Assembly (NCBI RefSeq): GCF_900100955.1
Contig: NZ_FNCC01000005.1
Location: forward strand, 455,110-519,109
Length of the DNA stretch: 64,000 nucleotides
Source: Lentzea fradiae
GTDB taxonomy: Bacteria; Actinomycetota; Actinomycetes; Mycobacteriales; Pseudonocardiaceae
Reading direction: 5' to 3'
In this document: piece after piece, positions 8,202-18,367 of the stretch
How the letters are laid out: every line of letters starts with the position of its first letter
Position numbering within the stretch: the stretch's first letter is position 1
Notes under the pieces: generated by a model
Database searches by the model: none
What the model was told of the DNA's origin: nothing
What the model saw: the letters and a program-made list of their open reading frames with translations, nothing else
Translations under genes and position numbers: made by a program

Positions 8202-9229
8202 CCCTTGCGAACCTCGTTCTCCAGAGCGTCGAGTTCGGAGGCCAGCGCGACCAGACCCCGGTCGTCCACCGGCTCCTCGGAGTGCAGCAACGCCCGCACC
8301 TGCGCCACGGGGCGCGAGGTCCTGCGGGCGATCTCGTCGGACGGGTCCTCGCCCGCGGGCAGGCCCAGCACCGGGCTCAGCCGGTCGCGGGCGGCCTGCC
8401 GCAGCACGGCGGCGGCGTGGGTGGAGGCACGCGAACGCTGGTAGAGCCGCGCACGCCCCTCCACGGTCTCGGCGGCGCGCACCACGACCGGCAGCGGTTC
8501 GGGCACGACCCGGCCCAGCCGCCGCGCCCGCCACAGCGCGACCAGCACGGCCGCGACGCCGAGCTGAAGCGCGCCGAACTTCCAGCCGTCCGGCACCAGG
8601 TCGGTCAGCGACTTCTGCTGCGCCCGGTCGGCCACCGACGGCATGTACCAGACGAGCCGTTCGTGCTGGCCCAGCAACGACAGCGCGAGCGCGGCGTTGC
8701 CCTCGGCGTCCAGCTCGCCGTTCGTGAAGATCGCGCCGTGGCCGATCGCCGTCACGGTGCCGGTGCGCACCAACGTCGAGTCGTAGCACTGCTGTTCGCC
8801 CTGGTAGACGAACCCGCCGCTGGTCGCCGCCCCGGCCTTCGCCGCGAGCGCGCAACCGGGCTCGCGGGTCTCCTGCGCCACCTGTCCGACACCGCCCGCG
8901 GGGGCGACGAGCACGGTGGCGGCGGCGCGGCGGCTCAGCTCGGTGAGCCGGTCAGGGGCGATCAGGTTCGGGTGCGTCACGAACAGCGTCGCGCCGTCCA
9001 CAGCGGACGCGTCGTCGGTCAGCTCGACGCGCACGCCGTTCTGCTCCAGCAGCCGGGCGACCGCGTGGCTGCCCTCCGGCCGGAACGAGCGCGGGTCGAG
9101 CGCGCCGCCCTCGCCGGTACCGCGCAGCAACGTGATCACGGCCGCGGCGAACAGGATGACCACGCCGATCAGCAGGGGAGCGCGCGCCGCCGCCCAGATC
9201 CGCCGGGCGTCCGGGGAGACCGCCGTCAT
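8198..9229 (-). CDS. DUF4350 domain membrane protein
   Basis: A 343-residue protein. There is one N-terminal membrane anchor (residues 15-38), then an extracytoplasmic domain with 'DPRSFRPEGSHAVARLLEQNGV' and 'TLFVTHPNLIAPDRL', the glutamine-amidotransferase-like DUF4350 fold. A second membrane segment lies around residues 225-245, followed by a cytosolic helical tail ('RDRLSPVLGLPAGEDPSDEI'). DUF4350 proteins sit between DUF4129 and MoxR genes in many actinobacteria. Function unknown; a role with MoxR/DUF58 in cell-envelope maintenance is inferred. It overlaps DUF4129 upstream by 4 nt and MoxR downstream by 4 nt. Confidence 0.85.
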
Positions 9230-9825
9230 CCGCGCACCCTGCCGTCGACCGACACCAGCCGCCGGTAGCCCTCCTCGGTCGCGGGCCTGCCGCCGTACCA
9301 GACGTCGTCGAACTGCACCGCCGCCCCGCGCAGGTCCGCGGCCAGCGCCGGAAGCGCCTGCCCCGCCTCGAAGGCGACCTCGTCGACGGTGCGTCCGGCG
9401 CGGGCGTCGAGCACACCGCGCTGTTCCAGCTCCCGCACGACCGCGCGGAACCGTTCGCGCACGGCCTCCGCCAGGTCGCCCGCCTCGGCCGCGCGGTCGG
9501 CGGCGGCACGGTGCTCGGCGGCGGTCAGGGTCGCGGTCCCGAACACCGCGCCGCCCCTGCGCAGGGCACGGGCGGTGCGGCCGGCGCGCAACCGGACCAC
9601 GATGACGATGATCACCGCGACCACGACGAGAACCGTGACCGCGGTGATGCCGCTGACTCCGCCCGCTCCGGCGAACAGCTCGTTCAGGCGCTCCAGCACC
9701 CAGTTCAGGGCGCGTTGCAGCGGGTTCGGCTCGTCCGGGAGGTACGCCGGGTCGCTGAGCTCCCGGACGGCCGCTTCCCTGGCCTCGTCGCGGCCGGGAT
9801 CCACCGGAACGTCAGAGGCCACCAT
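9226..9825 (-). CDS. DUF4129 domain protein
   Basis: A 199-residue protein. The short N-terminal part contains 'REAAVRELSDPAYLPDEPNP' and is followed by 'ALNWVLERLNELF' and one strongly hydrophobic helix (about residues 60-82). The cytosolic C-terminal half with 'AAEAGDLAEAVRERFRAVVRELEQRGVL' and 'DDVWYGGRPATEEGYRRL' is the DUF4129 signature (family W.YG...a). In other bacteria DUF4129 is often fused to transglutaminase domains in MoxR clusters; here it stands alone. It overlaps the upstream gene by 14 nt and the downstream gene by 4 nt, inside the same operon. Confidence 0.88.
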   Translation of the reverse strand: MVASDVPVDPGRDEAREAAVRELSDPAYLPDEPNPLQRALNWVLERLNELFAGAGGVSGITAVTVLVVVAVIIVIVVRLRAGRTARALRRGGAVFGTATLTAAEHRAAADRAAEAGDLAEAVRERFRAVVRELEQRGVLDARAGRTVDEVAFEAGQALPALAADLRGAAVQFDDVWYGGRPATEEGYRRLVSVDGRVRG

Positions 9826-10795
9826 GTCCCGCGGCCCGCTGGAGTTCGATGTCCATGCCCTCGGCGCGCATCCGGCGGTCGACGTACAGGAGCACGGTGA
9901 CGGCGGCGCTGAACGGCAGCGTGATCGTCGAGGCGATGATCGCGCCGACCGTGGACAGCAGCAGCGAGCCGATGCTCAGCGCCGCGGCCGGGTCGGCGCT
10001 GAAGCCGGTGGCCGCCGCGCCCAGGATGCCGAACGGCAGGCTGACGATCCAGCTGATCACCATGCTGATCACGATGGTGAGCAGCAGGACGCCGAACGTG
10101 CGCCACCACGCGCCGTTGACCAGCGTCCTCGAGCGGCCGAACGCCGTGCCGACACCGCAGCGCTCCAGCACGAGCGCGGGCGTGACGAGCGCGAACAGCA
10201 CGTACAGGTAGACGCCGGGGATGAGGCAGAAGACCAGGCCGACGGTGATCAGCACGCCGGACAGCAGCGTCGCGCCGACCAGCGGCAGCAGACGCGGCTT
10301 GAACTCCTCCCACGCCTGCGCGAACGTCACCGGCTCGCCCAGCACGGCGTGACCGACGACGACGGTGACGAAGCCGGACAGGAACACGGTGCCGAACAGC
10401 ACCGGCAGGATGCCCAGCAGCGTGCCGCCGAGGAGACCCGTGACGGAGCTCTGCAGCTGCTCCACGATCTGCTCGTCCGTCATCGCGTTCGGGTCGAGCG
10501 TGGCGAGCGCCGTGACGTCGTTGAGGAACGGCAGCTGCACCAGCAGCCCGATGATCTGGGTGATCGCGGCGACCACCGCGGCGGCACCGATGATCAGCTT
10601 CGGGTACCGGCGCATCGTCGTGATCGCGCCGTCGACGATCTCGCCGACCGCCAGCGGGCGCAGCGGGATGACGCCGGGCTTGATCGTCGGCCCCGCCCCC
10701 GGCGGAGGAGGCGCGTAGTAGCCGGGCGGAGGCTGCGGCGGCTGCTGGGGCTGGTTGGGCTGGTCGGGTGAGGACCAGCCGGGCGTTTCGGACAT
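9812..10795 (-). CDS. Proline-rich multi-pass membrane protein (GPDPase membrane-domain-like)
   Basis: A 327-residue protein starting at ATG 10795. Residues 1-45 are a Pro/Gln/Tyr-rich cytosolic tail ('PNQPQQPPQPPPGYYAPPPP'). Then come 'LRPLAVGEIVDGAITTMRRYPK' and about six membrane segments, as in the membrane-domain proteins often annotated as glycerophosphoryl diester phosphodiesterase membrane domain. There is no catalytic phosphodiesterase domain. As the first gene of the DUF4129-DUF4350-MoxR-DUF58 operon it probably belongs to the same envelope machine. The promoter should lie in the 67 bp before 10863, but I see no strong consensus. Confidence 0.75.
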   Translation of the reverse strand: MSETPGWSSPDQPNQPQQPPQPPPGYYAPPPPGAGPTIKPGVIPLRPLAVGEIVDGAITTMRRYPKLIIGAAAVVAAITQIIGLLVQLPFLNDVTALATLDPNAMTDEQIVEQLQSSVTGLLGGTLLGILPVLFGTVFLSGFVTVVVGHAVLGEPVTFAQAWEEFKPRLLPLVGATLLSGVLITVGLVFCLIPGVYLYVLFALVTPALVLERCGVGTAFGRSRTLVNGAWWRTFGVLLLTIVISMVISWIVSLPFGILGAAATGFSADPAAALSIGSLLLSTVGAIIASTITLPFSAAVTVLLYVDRRMRAEGMDIELQRAAGHGGL

Positions 10796-10862
10796 AGCTA
10801 CCCCCGGTCGTGGTGTGAACGGCATCCTTCCAGACGCGGTTCGCCCGCACCGGGCGTGCTGA

Positions 10863-11441
10863 TCACGAAACGAGCTCGGTCCGCGCCCTGGCGGGTGTCG
10901 TGCGTCGCATCCCGGCGTCCACGCACCGCCGGACGACCTGCGGTTGCTCGCGCATCAGCCGCAGGCCGCGGCGCACCAGCGTCGGCACCGGCTTGCGGGC
11001 CTCGGCGACGTCGCGGGCGAACCGGCGCAGGAACGTCACGGGCGGGCTCGGCGCCAGCACGATCGCGTCCCTGAGCACCCCCGCCTCGCGCGCGCCGCCG
11101 ACCAGCAGGTCGGCGAAGAGGCCCTCCGCGATGAACGCGGGCGCGTCGCCCAGCTCGATCGTCTGCGTGCCGACCGCGCGGTCCTCGCTGATCGAGTAGA
11201 CCGGCGCCTCGACCTTGCCCGTCTCGGACAGCTCGATGATCGCCAGCAGGGCCTTGTCCGCGTTCCACGAGCCGACGTCGTCCCAGTCGGCGCGACCGTG
11301 GTCGTCACGGGGCAGCAGCGGGTCGTCGCCGTCGCGGTAGAAGTCGTCGAGACGCAGGACGGGCCAGCCGAGGTGGGCGGCGAGGGTCGACTTGCCGGAG
11401 CCGGACGGTCCGGCGAGCAGCACGGCGCGGGGGATGGGCAC
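10863..11441 (-). CDS. Uridine kinase-like P-loop ATPase
   Basis: A 192-residue protein from GTG 11441, with a GGGAGGA ribosome site on the minus strand. Walker A 'GPSGSGKST' is at residues 11-19, directly followed by '[18 protein letters not shown]', which matches the uridine-kinase/phosphoribulokinase-type base ('DDFY'). Compared with Udk it has a short nucleoside lid. It probably phosphorylates a nucleoside or a related small molecule, but the acceptor is uncertain. It is divergent from rarA, with only 37 bp between the starts. Confidence 0.72.
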   Translation of the reverse strand: MPIPRAVLLAGPSGSGKSTLAAHLGWPVLRLDDFYRDGDDPLLPRDDHGRADWDDVGSWNADKALLAIIELSETGKVEAPVYSISEDRAVGTQTIELGDAPAFIAEGLFADLLVGGAREAGVLRDAIVLAPSPPVTFLRRFARDVAEARKPVPTLVRRGLRLMREQPQVVRRCVDAGMRRTTPARARTELVS

Positions 11442-11478
11442 GGAACGCGATCCTCCCACATGTCCTAGGCTCGAACGC

Positions 11479-12828
11479 ATGAGCGAAGGTCTGTTCGACG
11501 AGGGCCTCTTCGGCGCGACCGACGAGGAGAAGGCCGAGCGCATCGCGGCCAACGCCCCGCTGGCTGTGCGGATGCGTCCGGCCACGCTGGACGAGGTCGT
11601 CGGCCAGGACCACCTGCTCGGGCCGGGCGCGCCGCTGCGCCGCCTGGTCGAGGGCGCCACCCCGGCGTCCGTGATGCTCTACGGCCCTCCCGGCACCGGC
11701 AAGACGACCCTCGCGACCCTGGTCTCCAAGGCGACCGGGCGCCGGTTCGTGGCGCTGTCGGCGCTGTCCGCGGGCGTCAAGGAGGTGCGCTCGGTCATCG
11801 ACGAGGCCAAGCGGCGCCTGGTCCGTTCCGGTGAGTCGACCGTGCTGTTCATCGACGAGGTCCACCGGTTCTCCAAGACCCAGCAGGACGCCCTGCTCGG
11901 TGCCGTCGAGGACCGGATCGTGCTGCTCGTCGCGGCCACGACGGAGAACCCGTTCTTCTCGGTGGTCTCGCCGCTGCTGTCGCGGTCGCTGGTGCTGCAG
12001 CTCAAGTCGCTGACCGATGAGGGCGTGCGCTCGGTGATCCGCCGCGCCGTGTCCGACGACCGCGGTCTCGGCGGGTCCGTCGTGCTGGAACCGGAGGCGG
12101 AGAACCACCTGATCAGGCTGGCCGGTGGCGACGCGCGCCGTTCGCTGACCGCGCTGGAGGCCGCCGCCGACTCGGCGCTCGCGTCGAACGAGGGCGTGAT
12201 CACGCTGACGCTGCTGGAGTCCACGGTGGACAAGGCGGCGGTCCGCTACGACCGCGACGGCGACCAGCACTACGACGTGACGTCGGCCTTCATCAAGTCG
12301 ATCCGCGGCTCCGACGTGGACGCCGCGCTGCACTACCTCGCGCGCATGATCGAGGCGGGCGAGGACCCGAGGTTCATCGCCCGCCGGCTCGTCATCCACG
12401 CCAGCGAGGACATCGGCATGGCCGACCCGACGGCGTTGCAGACGTGCGTGGCCGCCGCCCAGGCCGTGCAGCTCATCGGGTTGCCCGAGTGCGCCCTGAA
12501 CCTCGCGCAGGCCACGATCCACCTCGCCACCGCGCCGAAGTCCAACGCGGTGACGACGGCGATCAACGCCGCGATGTCGGACGTCCGGCAGGGCGCGATC
12601 GGCGCCGTCCCCGCCCACCTGCGCGACGGGCACTACGCGGGCGCCAAGAAGCTCGGCAACGCGCAGGGCTACCGCTACCCGCACAACGTGCCGGAGGGCG
12701 TCGTGACGCAGCAGTACGCGCCGGACGACCTGGTGGGCCGCGACTACTACGAGCCGACGTCCCGCGGCGCCGAACGCGCGGTGGCCGAGCGGCTGCCGAA
12801 GCTGCGCCGGGTGATCAGAGGCGAGTGA
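11479..12828 (+). CDS. rarA: Replication-associated recombination protein A (RarA/MgsA AAA+ ATPase)
   Basis: A 449-residue protein from ATG 11479, with a TAGGCT -10-like box 9-14 nt upstream, suggesting a leaderless transcript. Walker A 'GPPGTGKTT' (residues 69-77), Walker B '[12 protein letters not shown]', sensor-1 '[11 protein letters not shown]', and the C-terminal MgsA oligomerisation region with '[17 protein letters not shown]' and 'YRYPHN' are all present. RarA acts at stalled replication forks with single-strand-binding protein. Length and domains are typical. The stop overlaps the convergent acetyltransferase by 14 nt. Confidence 0.95.
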   Translation: MSEGLFDEGLFGATDEEKAERIAANAPLAVRMRPATLDEVVGQDHLLGPGAPLRRLVEGATPASVMLYGPPGTGKTTLATLVSKATGRRFVALSALSAGVKEVRSVIDEAKRRLVRSGESTVLFIDEVHRFSKTQQDALLGAVEDRIVLLVAATTENPFFSVVSPLLSRSLVLQLKSLTDEGVRSVIRRAVSDDRGLGGSVVLEPEAENHLIRLAGGDARRSLTALEAAADSALASNEGVITLTLLESTVDKAAVRYDRDGDQHYDVTSAFIKSIRGSDVDAALHYLARMIEAGEDPRFIARRLVIHASEDIGMADPTALQTCVAAAQAVQLIGLPECALNLAQATIHLATAPKSNAVTTAINAAMSDVRQGAIGAVPAHLRDGHYAGAKKLGNAQGYRYPHNVPEGVVTQQYAPDDLVGRDYYEPTSRGAERAVAERLPKLRRVIRGE

Positions 12829-13279
12829 GCGGACGCGACCGCCACACGATGCCGTTCTCCACCCGCTGCACGGTGAACCCCTCGCGCTCGTAGAACGCGC
12901 CGGCCCGTTCGTTCTGGACGAAGTGCTCGATGAGGACGACCTCCGCGTCCATGTGCGCGCAGAGCGCGTCGATCAGCCGCGGCCCGAGCCCGTGCCCGCG
13001 CAGCTCGGGGTGGACGTAGAGCTTGTAGATGACATGGCCGGGACCGCGCTGCCCGACCCCCACGACCTCGCCCTGCCGTTCCGCGACGACCACGAGCCCA
13101 CGGGCCACCGCGCTGGCCACGTGCGCCTCGTTCCAGTACGTCCTGACCTGGTCGTGGGCGGCCTCCTCACCGATCAGGGGCGCGTAGTGGGCCGGGATGT
13201 GCTTCTCCCCGAACAGGCAGATCCCCGCGACGTCCTCCGGCTGTGCGTCCCGCACGACGGGTTCCTCGGCTGTGCTCAC
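12815..13279 (-). CDS. GNAT family N-acetyltransferase
   Basis: A 154-residue protein. The acetyl-CoA-binding motif A is '[19 protein letters not shown]' (R/Q-x-x-G-x-G/A), preceded by the conserved strand '[16 protein letters not shown]' and followed by 'FYEREGFTV' (motif B). The substrate cannot be predicted; proteins of this size usually acetylate small molecules or N-termini. It is convergent with rarA. It is separated by 79 bp from the divergent DinB-like gene at 13359. Confidence 0.88.
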   Translation of the reverse strand: MSTAEEPVVRDAQPEDVAGICLFGEKHIPAHYAPLIGEEAAHDQVRTYWNEAHVASAVARGLVVVAERQGEVVGVGQRGPGHVIYKLYVHPELRGHGLGPRLIDALCAHMDAEVVLIEHFVQNERAGAFYEREGFTVQRVENGIVWRSRPLTRL

Positions 13280-13358
13280 CCGGGCATGATCCCCGCACGG
13301 GCCCTGCGCCGCGCAAATCCGGCGGACCCGCGGCCGGGATCGGCGTAGCTTCGGGCCG

Positions 13359-13994
13359 GTGACGATCAGAGACGACTACCTCACCGCCGTCCGCACCGCG
13401 CTGGAGCTGCTCCGCCACGACCAGGTCGCCGCGCGCTGGGACCAGCCCAGCGCCCTCCCCGAGTTCGGCGTCAGCGGCCTGGCGGGTCACCTCGCCTACC
13501 AGGCGCTGCCCCTGCCGTCGATGCTCGCCGCACCCGTCGGCGACGAACCGGTCGTGCCGCTGATGGAGCACTACGCGCGGGCGAACTGGACCGAGCTCGA
13601 CGTCGACTCCGACTTCCACACCCGCATCCGCGAAGGCGGCGAGAAGCTGGCCGCCGAGGGCCCCGCCGCCCTGTCCGCCGAGCTGGAACGGACCCTGGAC
13701 CAGCTCGCCGCGGCCCTGCGGACCACCTCCGACCGCCCCGTGCGGATGCCGCACTGGGGCCCGTGGGCGGTGGCGCTGGACGAGTACCTGGTCAGCAGGC
13801 TCATGGAGATCGTCGTGCACACCGACGACCTCGCCGTCAGCGCCGGCGTCGACACGCCCGAGTTCCCGCGGCACGTCAACGAGACCGTCATCGACCTGCT
13901 CACCCGCATGTCGCTCAACAGGCACCGCGCCGTCGACGTGGTGCGCGCGCTCACCCGCAAGGAACGCGCCCCGCGGGACATCACCGCGTTCTGA
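13359..13994 (+). CDS. DinB/mycothiol-dependent maleylpyruvate isomerase-like protein
   Basis: A 211-residue protein from GTG 13359. The helical-bundle N-terminal domain contains 'VSGLAGHLAYQALPLPSML' (first His metal ligand), and 'SRLMEIVVHTDDLAVSAG' supplies the second His and Asp region of the MDMPI/DinB fold. In actinobacteria these metal-binding proteins often catalyse mycothiol-dependent thiol-transfer or isomerisation. The exact reaction is not determinable. It is followed by a low-complexity repeat and a strong terminator. Confidence 0.78.
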   Translation: MTIRDDYLTAVRTALELLRHDQVAARWDQPSALPEFGVSGLAGHLAYQALPLPSMLAAPVGDEPVVPLMEHYARANWTELDVDSDFHTRIREGGEKLAAEGPAALSAELERTLDQLAAALRTTSDRPVRMPHWGPWAVALDEYLVSRLMEIVVHTDDLAVSAGVDTPEFPRHVNETVIDLLTRMSLNRHRAVDVVRALTRKERAPRDITAF

Positions 13995-14000
13995 CCGACC

Positions 14001-14107
14001 CGCGCCCACCCACCCCGCCGCGCCCACCCCGGTCGCGCCCACCCACCCTGCCGCGCCCGCCCCTGCCGCGCCCGCCCCTGCCGCGCCGGCCTCGGTCGCG
14101 CCGCGCA
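14001..14107. repeat. Degenerate 15-18-bp GC tandem repeat
   Basis: About six imperfect copies of a unit close to CGCGCCCRCCCCTGC follow the 3' end of the DinB-like gene; the two middle copies are identical. The repeat has a strong C bias on the plus strand and ends at the terminator hairpin. It has no coding signal of its own. Slippage expansion is the likely origin. Confidence 0.7.
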
Positions 14108-14152
14108 CGCGGGGACCTTTCGTACTGTCAGACAGTACGAAAGGCCCCCGCG
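14108..14152. terminator. Bidirectional hairpin terminator, 21-bp stem
   Basis: Arms 14108-14128 and 14132-14152 pair over 21 positions with a single mismatch (14115 versus 14145) around a 3-nt loop. The central 13 bp (CCTTTCGTACTGT against its complement) is perfect. It lies between two convergent genes (DinB-like, plus; acetyltransferase, minus), so it can end transcription from both. The A/T-rich core with GC-rich outer arms is typical of intrinsic terminators in this group. Confidence 0.85.
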
Positions 14153-14157
14153 GGGAG

Positions 14158-14736
14158 TCAGCGGCGGCACACCATCAGCAGGGCGAGCTTGCCCGCCAGC
14201 ATGATCTCGTCCACCGCCACGAACCCGCCCGCCTCGAAAGACCTGATCGCGCGCAGGTTCCGCACGTCCGGATCGGCCACGACGCGGGTGCAGTGCGGGT
14301 CCGCCTCGAACAGCGCGTCGGTCAGCCGGGGGAGCAGCGTCCGCACCAGGCCGCGGTCGGTCAGCGCCAGCTCGCCGACCGCGAGGGTCAGGCCCAGGTC
14401 GTGCGGGCGGGCCGGGTAGCACTGCGCCAGGGCGTCGCGGGCGGCGCGGTACAGCTCGGCGTAGATCACGGGGCGGCCGTGCCAGCAGACCAGCAGCGGC
14501 CGCACGTCGTCGCCTTCCAGCTGCTCGGCGAGCCTGCGCTCCCACTCGGGCAGCGACCAGGCCCGCCGCCAGAACGCCGCCACGTGCGGCGCCTGGTTCC
14601 AGCGGTGGACCAGCTCCAGGTCGTGGCCGTCGGCACGGGCCAGCCGCGCCTCCCAGGGCGCGCCGAGGTCGGGGACGGGCGGTGCCTGGGCTCTCGCGTG
14701 CCTGCGGTAGGAGTCCAGGTGCGACACCGGCTTCAC
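14158..14736 (-). CDS. GNAT acetyltransferase related to siderophore lysine N-acyltransferases
   Basis: A 192-residue protein. 'DLELVHRWNQAPHVAAFWRRAW' followed by 'LPEWERRLAEQLEGDD' and 'PVIYAELYRAARDALAQCYPA' match the Acetyltransf_8 family (IucB/AlcB/MbtK type), which acylates hydroxylysine or polyamine in siderophore biosynthesis. Its C-terminal half has 'NLRAIRSFEAGGFVAVDEI'. No siderophore synthetase lies nearby, so it is either a stray member of a distant cluster or has another amine substrate. Conserved motifs look intact. Confidence 0.72.
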   Translation of the reverse strand: MKPVSHLDSYRRHARAQAPPVPDLGAPWEARLARADGHDLELVHRWNQAPHVAAFWRRAWSLPEWERRLAEQLEGDDVRPLLVCWHGRPVIYAELYRAARDALAQCYPARPHDLGLTLAVGELALTDRGLVRTLLPRLTDALFEADPHCTRVVADPDVRNLRAIRSFEAGGFVAVDEIMLAGKLALLMVCRR

Positions 14737-14981
14737 GAAGCCTCCAGTTGCTGCTCTGGGCCGGGGAGCGGGACGGCGGCGTCAACCCCCTGAGTGACTG
14801 GTATTGCACAGGCTGTGACGGCGTCGCGTCAATGAACTTGTCCGGTCCCGTACGTTTCCCGCACCGGGACGTTCGTCACGTGCGACGAAGATCAACAATT
14901 GGTGCCGCCCGGTGGAGTGTCGGACCCACCCGGTAATCTCATGCCCAACCAAGCCAGAACACCGGTTCACCAGGAGGATCC
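14737..14981. other. Intergenic region before DUF948 gene
   Basis: These 245 bp separate the divergent acetyltransferase and the DUF948 gene. I see an imperfect inverted repeat TTCGTC-ACGTGC-GACGAA near 14870-14888, and the strong AGGAGGA ribosome site just before 14982. Promoters for both genes should lie here, but no clear -35/-10 pair stands out. No coding potential is evident. Confidence 0.4.
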
Positions 14982-15374
14982 GTGTCGCCAGGGTGGCTCG
15001 CCGCCGGTGCCTTCGTGCTGCTCGTGCTGCTGCTGGCGATCCCGGCTTTCAAGGCCGCGCGCTTCTTCGACGAGGCGACGATCGCGATGCGCAAGGCCCA
15101 CGAGAACACGGACCCGTTGTTCTCCGAGGCCAACACGACGCTCACGCACGTGAACACGCAGCTGGAGCGCGTCGACGGCATCACCGCGAACGCGCGCGCC
15201 GTCACCGGCAACGTCTCGGCGCTCACCAGCCTCTTCACCGCCACTCTCGGCGGCCCGCTGGTCAAGGCCGCCGCGCTGTCCTACGGCGTCAGCAAGGCCG
15301 TCAAGGCGCGCCGCAAGGCCGCCGAGCAGCCGAACAAGCACAGCAGGCGCCGGTCGAGGAGGGGTTCGCGATGA
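14982..15374 (+). CDS. DUF948 domain membrane protein
   Basis: A 130-residue protein from GTG 14982 with an AGGAGGA ribosome site. One N-terminal transmembrane helix (residues 5-22) is followed by a helical segment 'DPLFSEANTTLTHVNTQLERVDGITANA', the DUF948 coiled-coil-like core, and a basic C-terminus. DUF948 proteins are conserved immediately upstream of alaS in many actinobacteria; their function is unknown. The stop overlaps the next start by 4 nt (ATGA). Confidence 0.85.
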   Translation: MSPGWLAAGAFVLLVLLLAIPAFKAARFFDEATIAMRKAHENTDPLFSEANTTLTHVNTQLERVDGITANARAVTGNVSALTSLFTATLGGPLVKAAALSYGVSKAVKARRKAAEQPNKHSRRRSRRGSR

Positions 15375-15640
15375 GCCGCCTCTTCTGGTTCGGGCTGGGT
15401 GCCGCGGCCGGTCTCTTCGTCGCGAAGAAGGCTTCCGAGGTCACAAAGCAGGCGACTCCGGCCGGCATCGGCGCTAACGTGGGTGAAGGTCTGCGTGAAC
15501 TCGCCGGCGCCATCGGGTCCTTCGGGGCCGAGGTGCGCGCGGGCATGACCGAACGCGAGCAGGAGTTGCAGGAGACGGTGGAACGTCAGACGGGATTCAC
15601 GCCGGGGCGTCGAGCGCCCAGGGCGAACGGCAAGCACTAG
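15371..15640 (+). CDS. DUF6167-like small membrane-anchored protein
   Basis: An 89-residue protein from ATG 15371, translationally coupled to the DUF948 gene. An N-terminal hydrophobic segment 'FWFGLGAAAGLFVAKKAS' is followed by an amphipathic helix 'GIGANVGEGLRELAGAIGSFG' and a basic tail. This is the usual second gene between DUF948 and alaS in actinobacteria. No function is known. Confidence 0.8.
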   Translation: MSRLFWFGLGAAAGLFVAKKASEVTKQATPAGIGANVGEGLRELAGAIGSFGAEVRAGMTEREQELQETVERQTGFTPGRRAPRANGKH

Positions 15641-15697
15641 TCGTTCGCCTCGTACGCGTGCCCTGACAACCTCCCAGCAACACACAAGGACCTTCCC

Positions 15698-18367
15698 GTG
15701 CAGACCCACGAGATCATCAAGCGCTTCCGCGAGCACTTCGAGAACGCCGGGCACAAGTACATCCCCAGCGCCTCGCTGCTGCTCGACGACCCGAACCTGC
15801 TGTTCGTCAACGCCGGCATGGTGCCGTTCAAGCCGTACTTCCTCGGCGAGGCCCCGCCGCCGGCCCCGCGGATGACGAGCATCCAGAAGTGCGTGCGCAC
15901 GCCGGACATCGACGAGGTCGGCAAGACCACGCGCCACCTCACGTTCTTCCAGATGGCCGGCAACTTCTCGCTCGGCGACTACTTCAAGGAAGACGCCATC
16001 CGGCTCGCCTGGGAGCTCATCACCAAGTCCCAGGACGAGGGCGGCTACGGGTTCGACCCCGAGCGCATCTGGGTGACGGTCTACCTCGACGACGACGAGG
16101 CCATCGAGCTCTGGCAGAAGATCGCCGGCCTGCCGCTGGAGCGCATCCAGCGCCGCGGCGTCGAGGACAACTTCTGGTCGATGGGCGTCCCCGGCCCGTG
16201 CGGCCCGTGCTCGGAGATCTACTACGACCGCGGCCCCGCCTACGGCAAGGAGGGCGGCCCGGTCGTCGACGAGGACAGGTACCTGGAGATCTGGAACCTC
16301 GTCTTCATGCAGAACATCCGCGGCGAGGGCGGCGCCAAGAAGGACTACCCGATCCTCGGCGAGCTGCCGTCGAAGAACATCGACACCGGCATGGGCGTCG
16401 AGCGCGTCGCCTACCTGCTGCAGGGCGTCGACAACGTCTACGAGACCGACCTGGTCCGCGCCGTCATCAACAAGGCCGAGGAGCTGTCGGGCCGCAAGTA
16501 CGGCGACAACGAGACCGACGACGTCCGCTTCCGCGTCATCGCCGACCACGCCCGCAGCGGTGTGCTGCTCGTCGGCGACGGCGTCACGCCCGGCAACGAG
16601 GCCCGCGGCTACGTGCTGCGCCGCCTGCTGCGCCGCATCATCCGCAGCTCGCGCCTGCTGGGCGTGACCGAGCCGGTGCTGCGCCAGTTCGCCGAGGTCG
16701 TCCGCGACTCCATGGGCGAGGCCTACCCCGAGCTGGTCAGCGGGTTCGCCCGCATCCAGCAGGTGCTCAAGGCCGAGGAGGACACCTTCCTGCGCACCCT
16801 CGACGCCGGTTCGCGGATCTTCGAGAACGCCGCCGCCGAGGTGAAGAAGGACAACCGCGCCACCCTGCCGGGTGACAAGGCTTTCCAGCTGCACGACACC
16901 TACGGGTTCCCGATCGACCTCACGCTGGAGATGGCCTCCGAGGCCGGGCTCTCCGTCGACGAGGACGGTTTCCGCAAGCTGATGGCCGAGCAGCGCGCCC
17001 GCGCCAAGGCCGACGCCTCCGCCAAGAAGACCGGCCACGGCGACCAGACCGTCTACCGCGAGCTGCTGGAACAGGGCCCGACCGAGTTCACCGGCTACAC
17101 CGAGCTCGCCTCCGAGGCCACACTGCGCGGCATCGTGCTCAACGGCCAGCGGGTGAAGTCGGCTCGGGAGGGCGACATCGTCGAGGTCGTCCTCGACCGC
17201 ACGCCGCTCTACGCCGAGTCCGGTGGCCAGGAGTCCGACGCCGGCACGATCGTCACCGGCAACGCCGAGCTCGAGGTGCTCGACGTGCAGAAGGTCGCCC
17301 GCAAGCTGTGGGTGCACCAGGTGCGCGTCCGCTCGGGTGAGATCGCCGAGGGCGAGCAGGTCGAGGCCCGCGTCGACCAGGAGTGGCGCATCGGCGCCCG
17401 CCAAGGCCACTCGGGCACGCACGTCGTGCACGCCGCCCTGCGCCAGGTGCTCGGCCCGTCGGCCCTGCAGAGCGGTTCGTACAACAAGCCCGGCTACCTG
17501 CGTCTCGACTTCGCCTGGACGGGTGGCCTGTCGGCCGAGGCCCGCAGCGAGATCGAGGAGGTCTCGAACCTCGCCGTGCGCAAGGACCTGCCGGTCTCCG
17601 TCGTCTACACGGACATGGCCGGTGCCCAGGACATGGGCGCCGTGGCCCTGTTCGGCGAGACCTACGACGAGACGGTGCGCGTCGTCGAGATCGGCGGCCC
17701 CTGGTCGCGCGAGCTCTGCGGTGGCACGCACGTCGAGCACTCGTCGCAGATCGGTCCGATCACCCTGCTGGGCGAATCTTCGGTCGGCTCCGGCGTGCGC
17801 CGCCTGGAGGCTTACGTCGGCATCGAGGCCATGCGCTTCCTCGCCAAGGAACGCGCCATCGTCCAGAACCTCTCCGACCTGCTCAAGGTCGGCTCCGACG
17901 GCCTGCCCGAGCGGATCGAGTCCCTGGTCGAGCGCCTGAAGAACGCCGAGAAGGAGCTCGAGAAGGTCCGTGCCGCCCAGCTGCTCGGCAACGCCGGGTC
18001 GCTGGCCGAGAAGGCCCTGGACGTGCGCGGCCTGTCGCTGGTGGCCCTCGGCCTGGAGGGCGTGTCGGGCAACGACCTGCGCACCCTCGGCGGCGAGGTC
18101 CGCAACCGCCTCGGCACCAAGCCCGGCGTGGTGGCCCTGTTCTCGGTCGACGGCGACAAGGTCAGCTTCGTGGTGGCCACCACGGCCGCCGCCCGCGACC
18201 TGGGCCTGGCCGCCGGCAAGCTCGTCCCGGTGTTCGGCCCGGCCATCTCCGCCCGCGGTGGCGGCAAGCCGGACCTGGCCCAGGGCGGCGGTACCAACCC
18301 CGGTGGTGTTCCCGAGGCCATCACGGCCCTCACGAACGAACTGGACAAGGTGCTTGAACAGCGCTGA
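15698..18367 (+). CDS. alaS: Alanine--tRNA ligase
   Basis: An 889-residue cytosolic enzyme from GTG 15698 that charges tRNA-Ala. Class II motifs lie in the first ~240 residues ('[18 protein letters not shown]'). The tRNA-recognition domain follows. The editing domain holds zinc-type ligands '[10 protein letters not shown]' (about residue 567) and '[10 protein letters not shown]' (about residue 668). The C-Ala domain ends with '[14 protein letters not shown]'. The length is standard. It heads the alaS-ruvX-mltG-aroE run conserved in actinobacteria. Confidence 0.98.
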   Translation: MQTHEIIKRFREHFENAGHKYIPSASLLLDDPNLLFVNAGMVPFKPYFLGEAPPPAPRMTSIQKCVRTPDIDEVGKTTRHLTFFQMAGNFSLGDYFKEDAIRLAWELITKSQDEGGYGFDPERIWVTVYLDDDEAIELWQKIAGLPLERIQRRGVEDNFWSMGVPGPCGPCSEIYYDRGPAYGKEGGPVVDEDRYLEIWNLVFMQNIRGEGGAKKDYPILGELPSKNIDTGMGVERVAYLLQGVDNVYETDLVRAVINKAEELSGRKYGDNETDDVRFRVIADHARSGVLLVGDGVTPGNEARGYVLRRLLRRIIRSSRLLGVTEPVLRQFAEVVRDSMGEAYPELVSGFARIQQVLKAEEDTFLRTLDAGSRIFENAAAEVKKDNRATLPGDKAFQLHDTYGFPIDLTLEMASEAGLSVDEDGFRKLMAEQRARAKADASAKKTGHGDQTVYRELLEQGPTEFTGYTELASEATLRGIVLNGQRVKSAREGDIVEVVLDRTPLYAESGGQESDAGTIVTGNAELEVLDVQKVARKLWVHQVRVRSGEIAEGEQVEARVDQEWRIGARQGHSGTHVVHAALRQVLGPSALQSGSYNKPGYLRLDFAWTGGLSAEARSEIEEVSNLAVRKDLPVSVVYTDMAGAQDMGAVALFGETYDETVRVVEIGGPWSRELCGGTHVEHSSQIGPITLLGESSVGSGVRRLEAYVGIEAMRFLAKERAIVQNLSDLLKVGSDGLPERIESLVERLKNAEKELEKVRAAQLLGNAGSLAEKALDVRGLSLVALGLEGVSGNDLRTLGGEVRNRLGTKPGVVALFSVDGDKVSFVVATTAAARDLGLAAGKLVPVFGPAISARGGGKPDLAQGGGTNPGGVPEAITALTNELDKVLEQR

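Noticed and set aside
8204..8855. Upstream continuation of the MoxR frame
   Set aside because: It overlaps the DUF4350 gene antiparallel in meaning (another frame of the same strand) and reads Arg/Ala/Gly-rich text; ATG 8201 gives the standard MoxR N-terminus.
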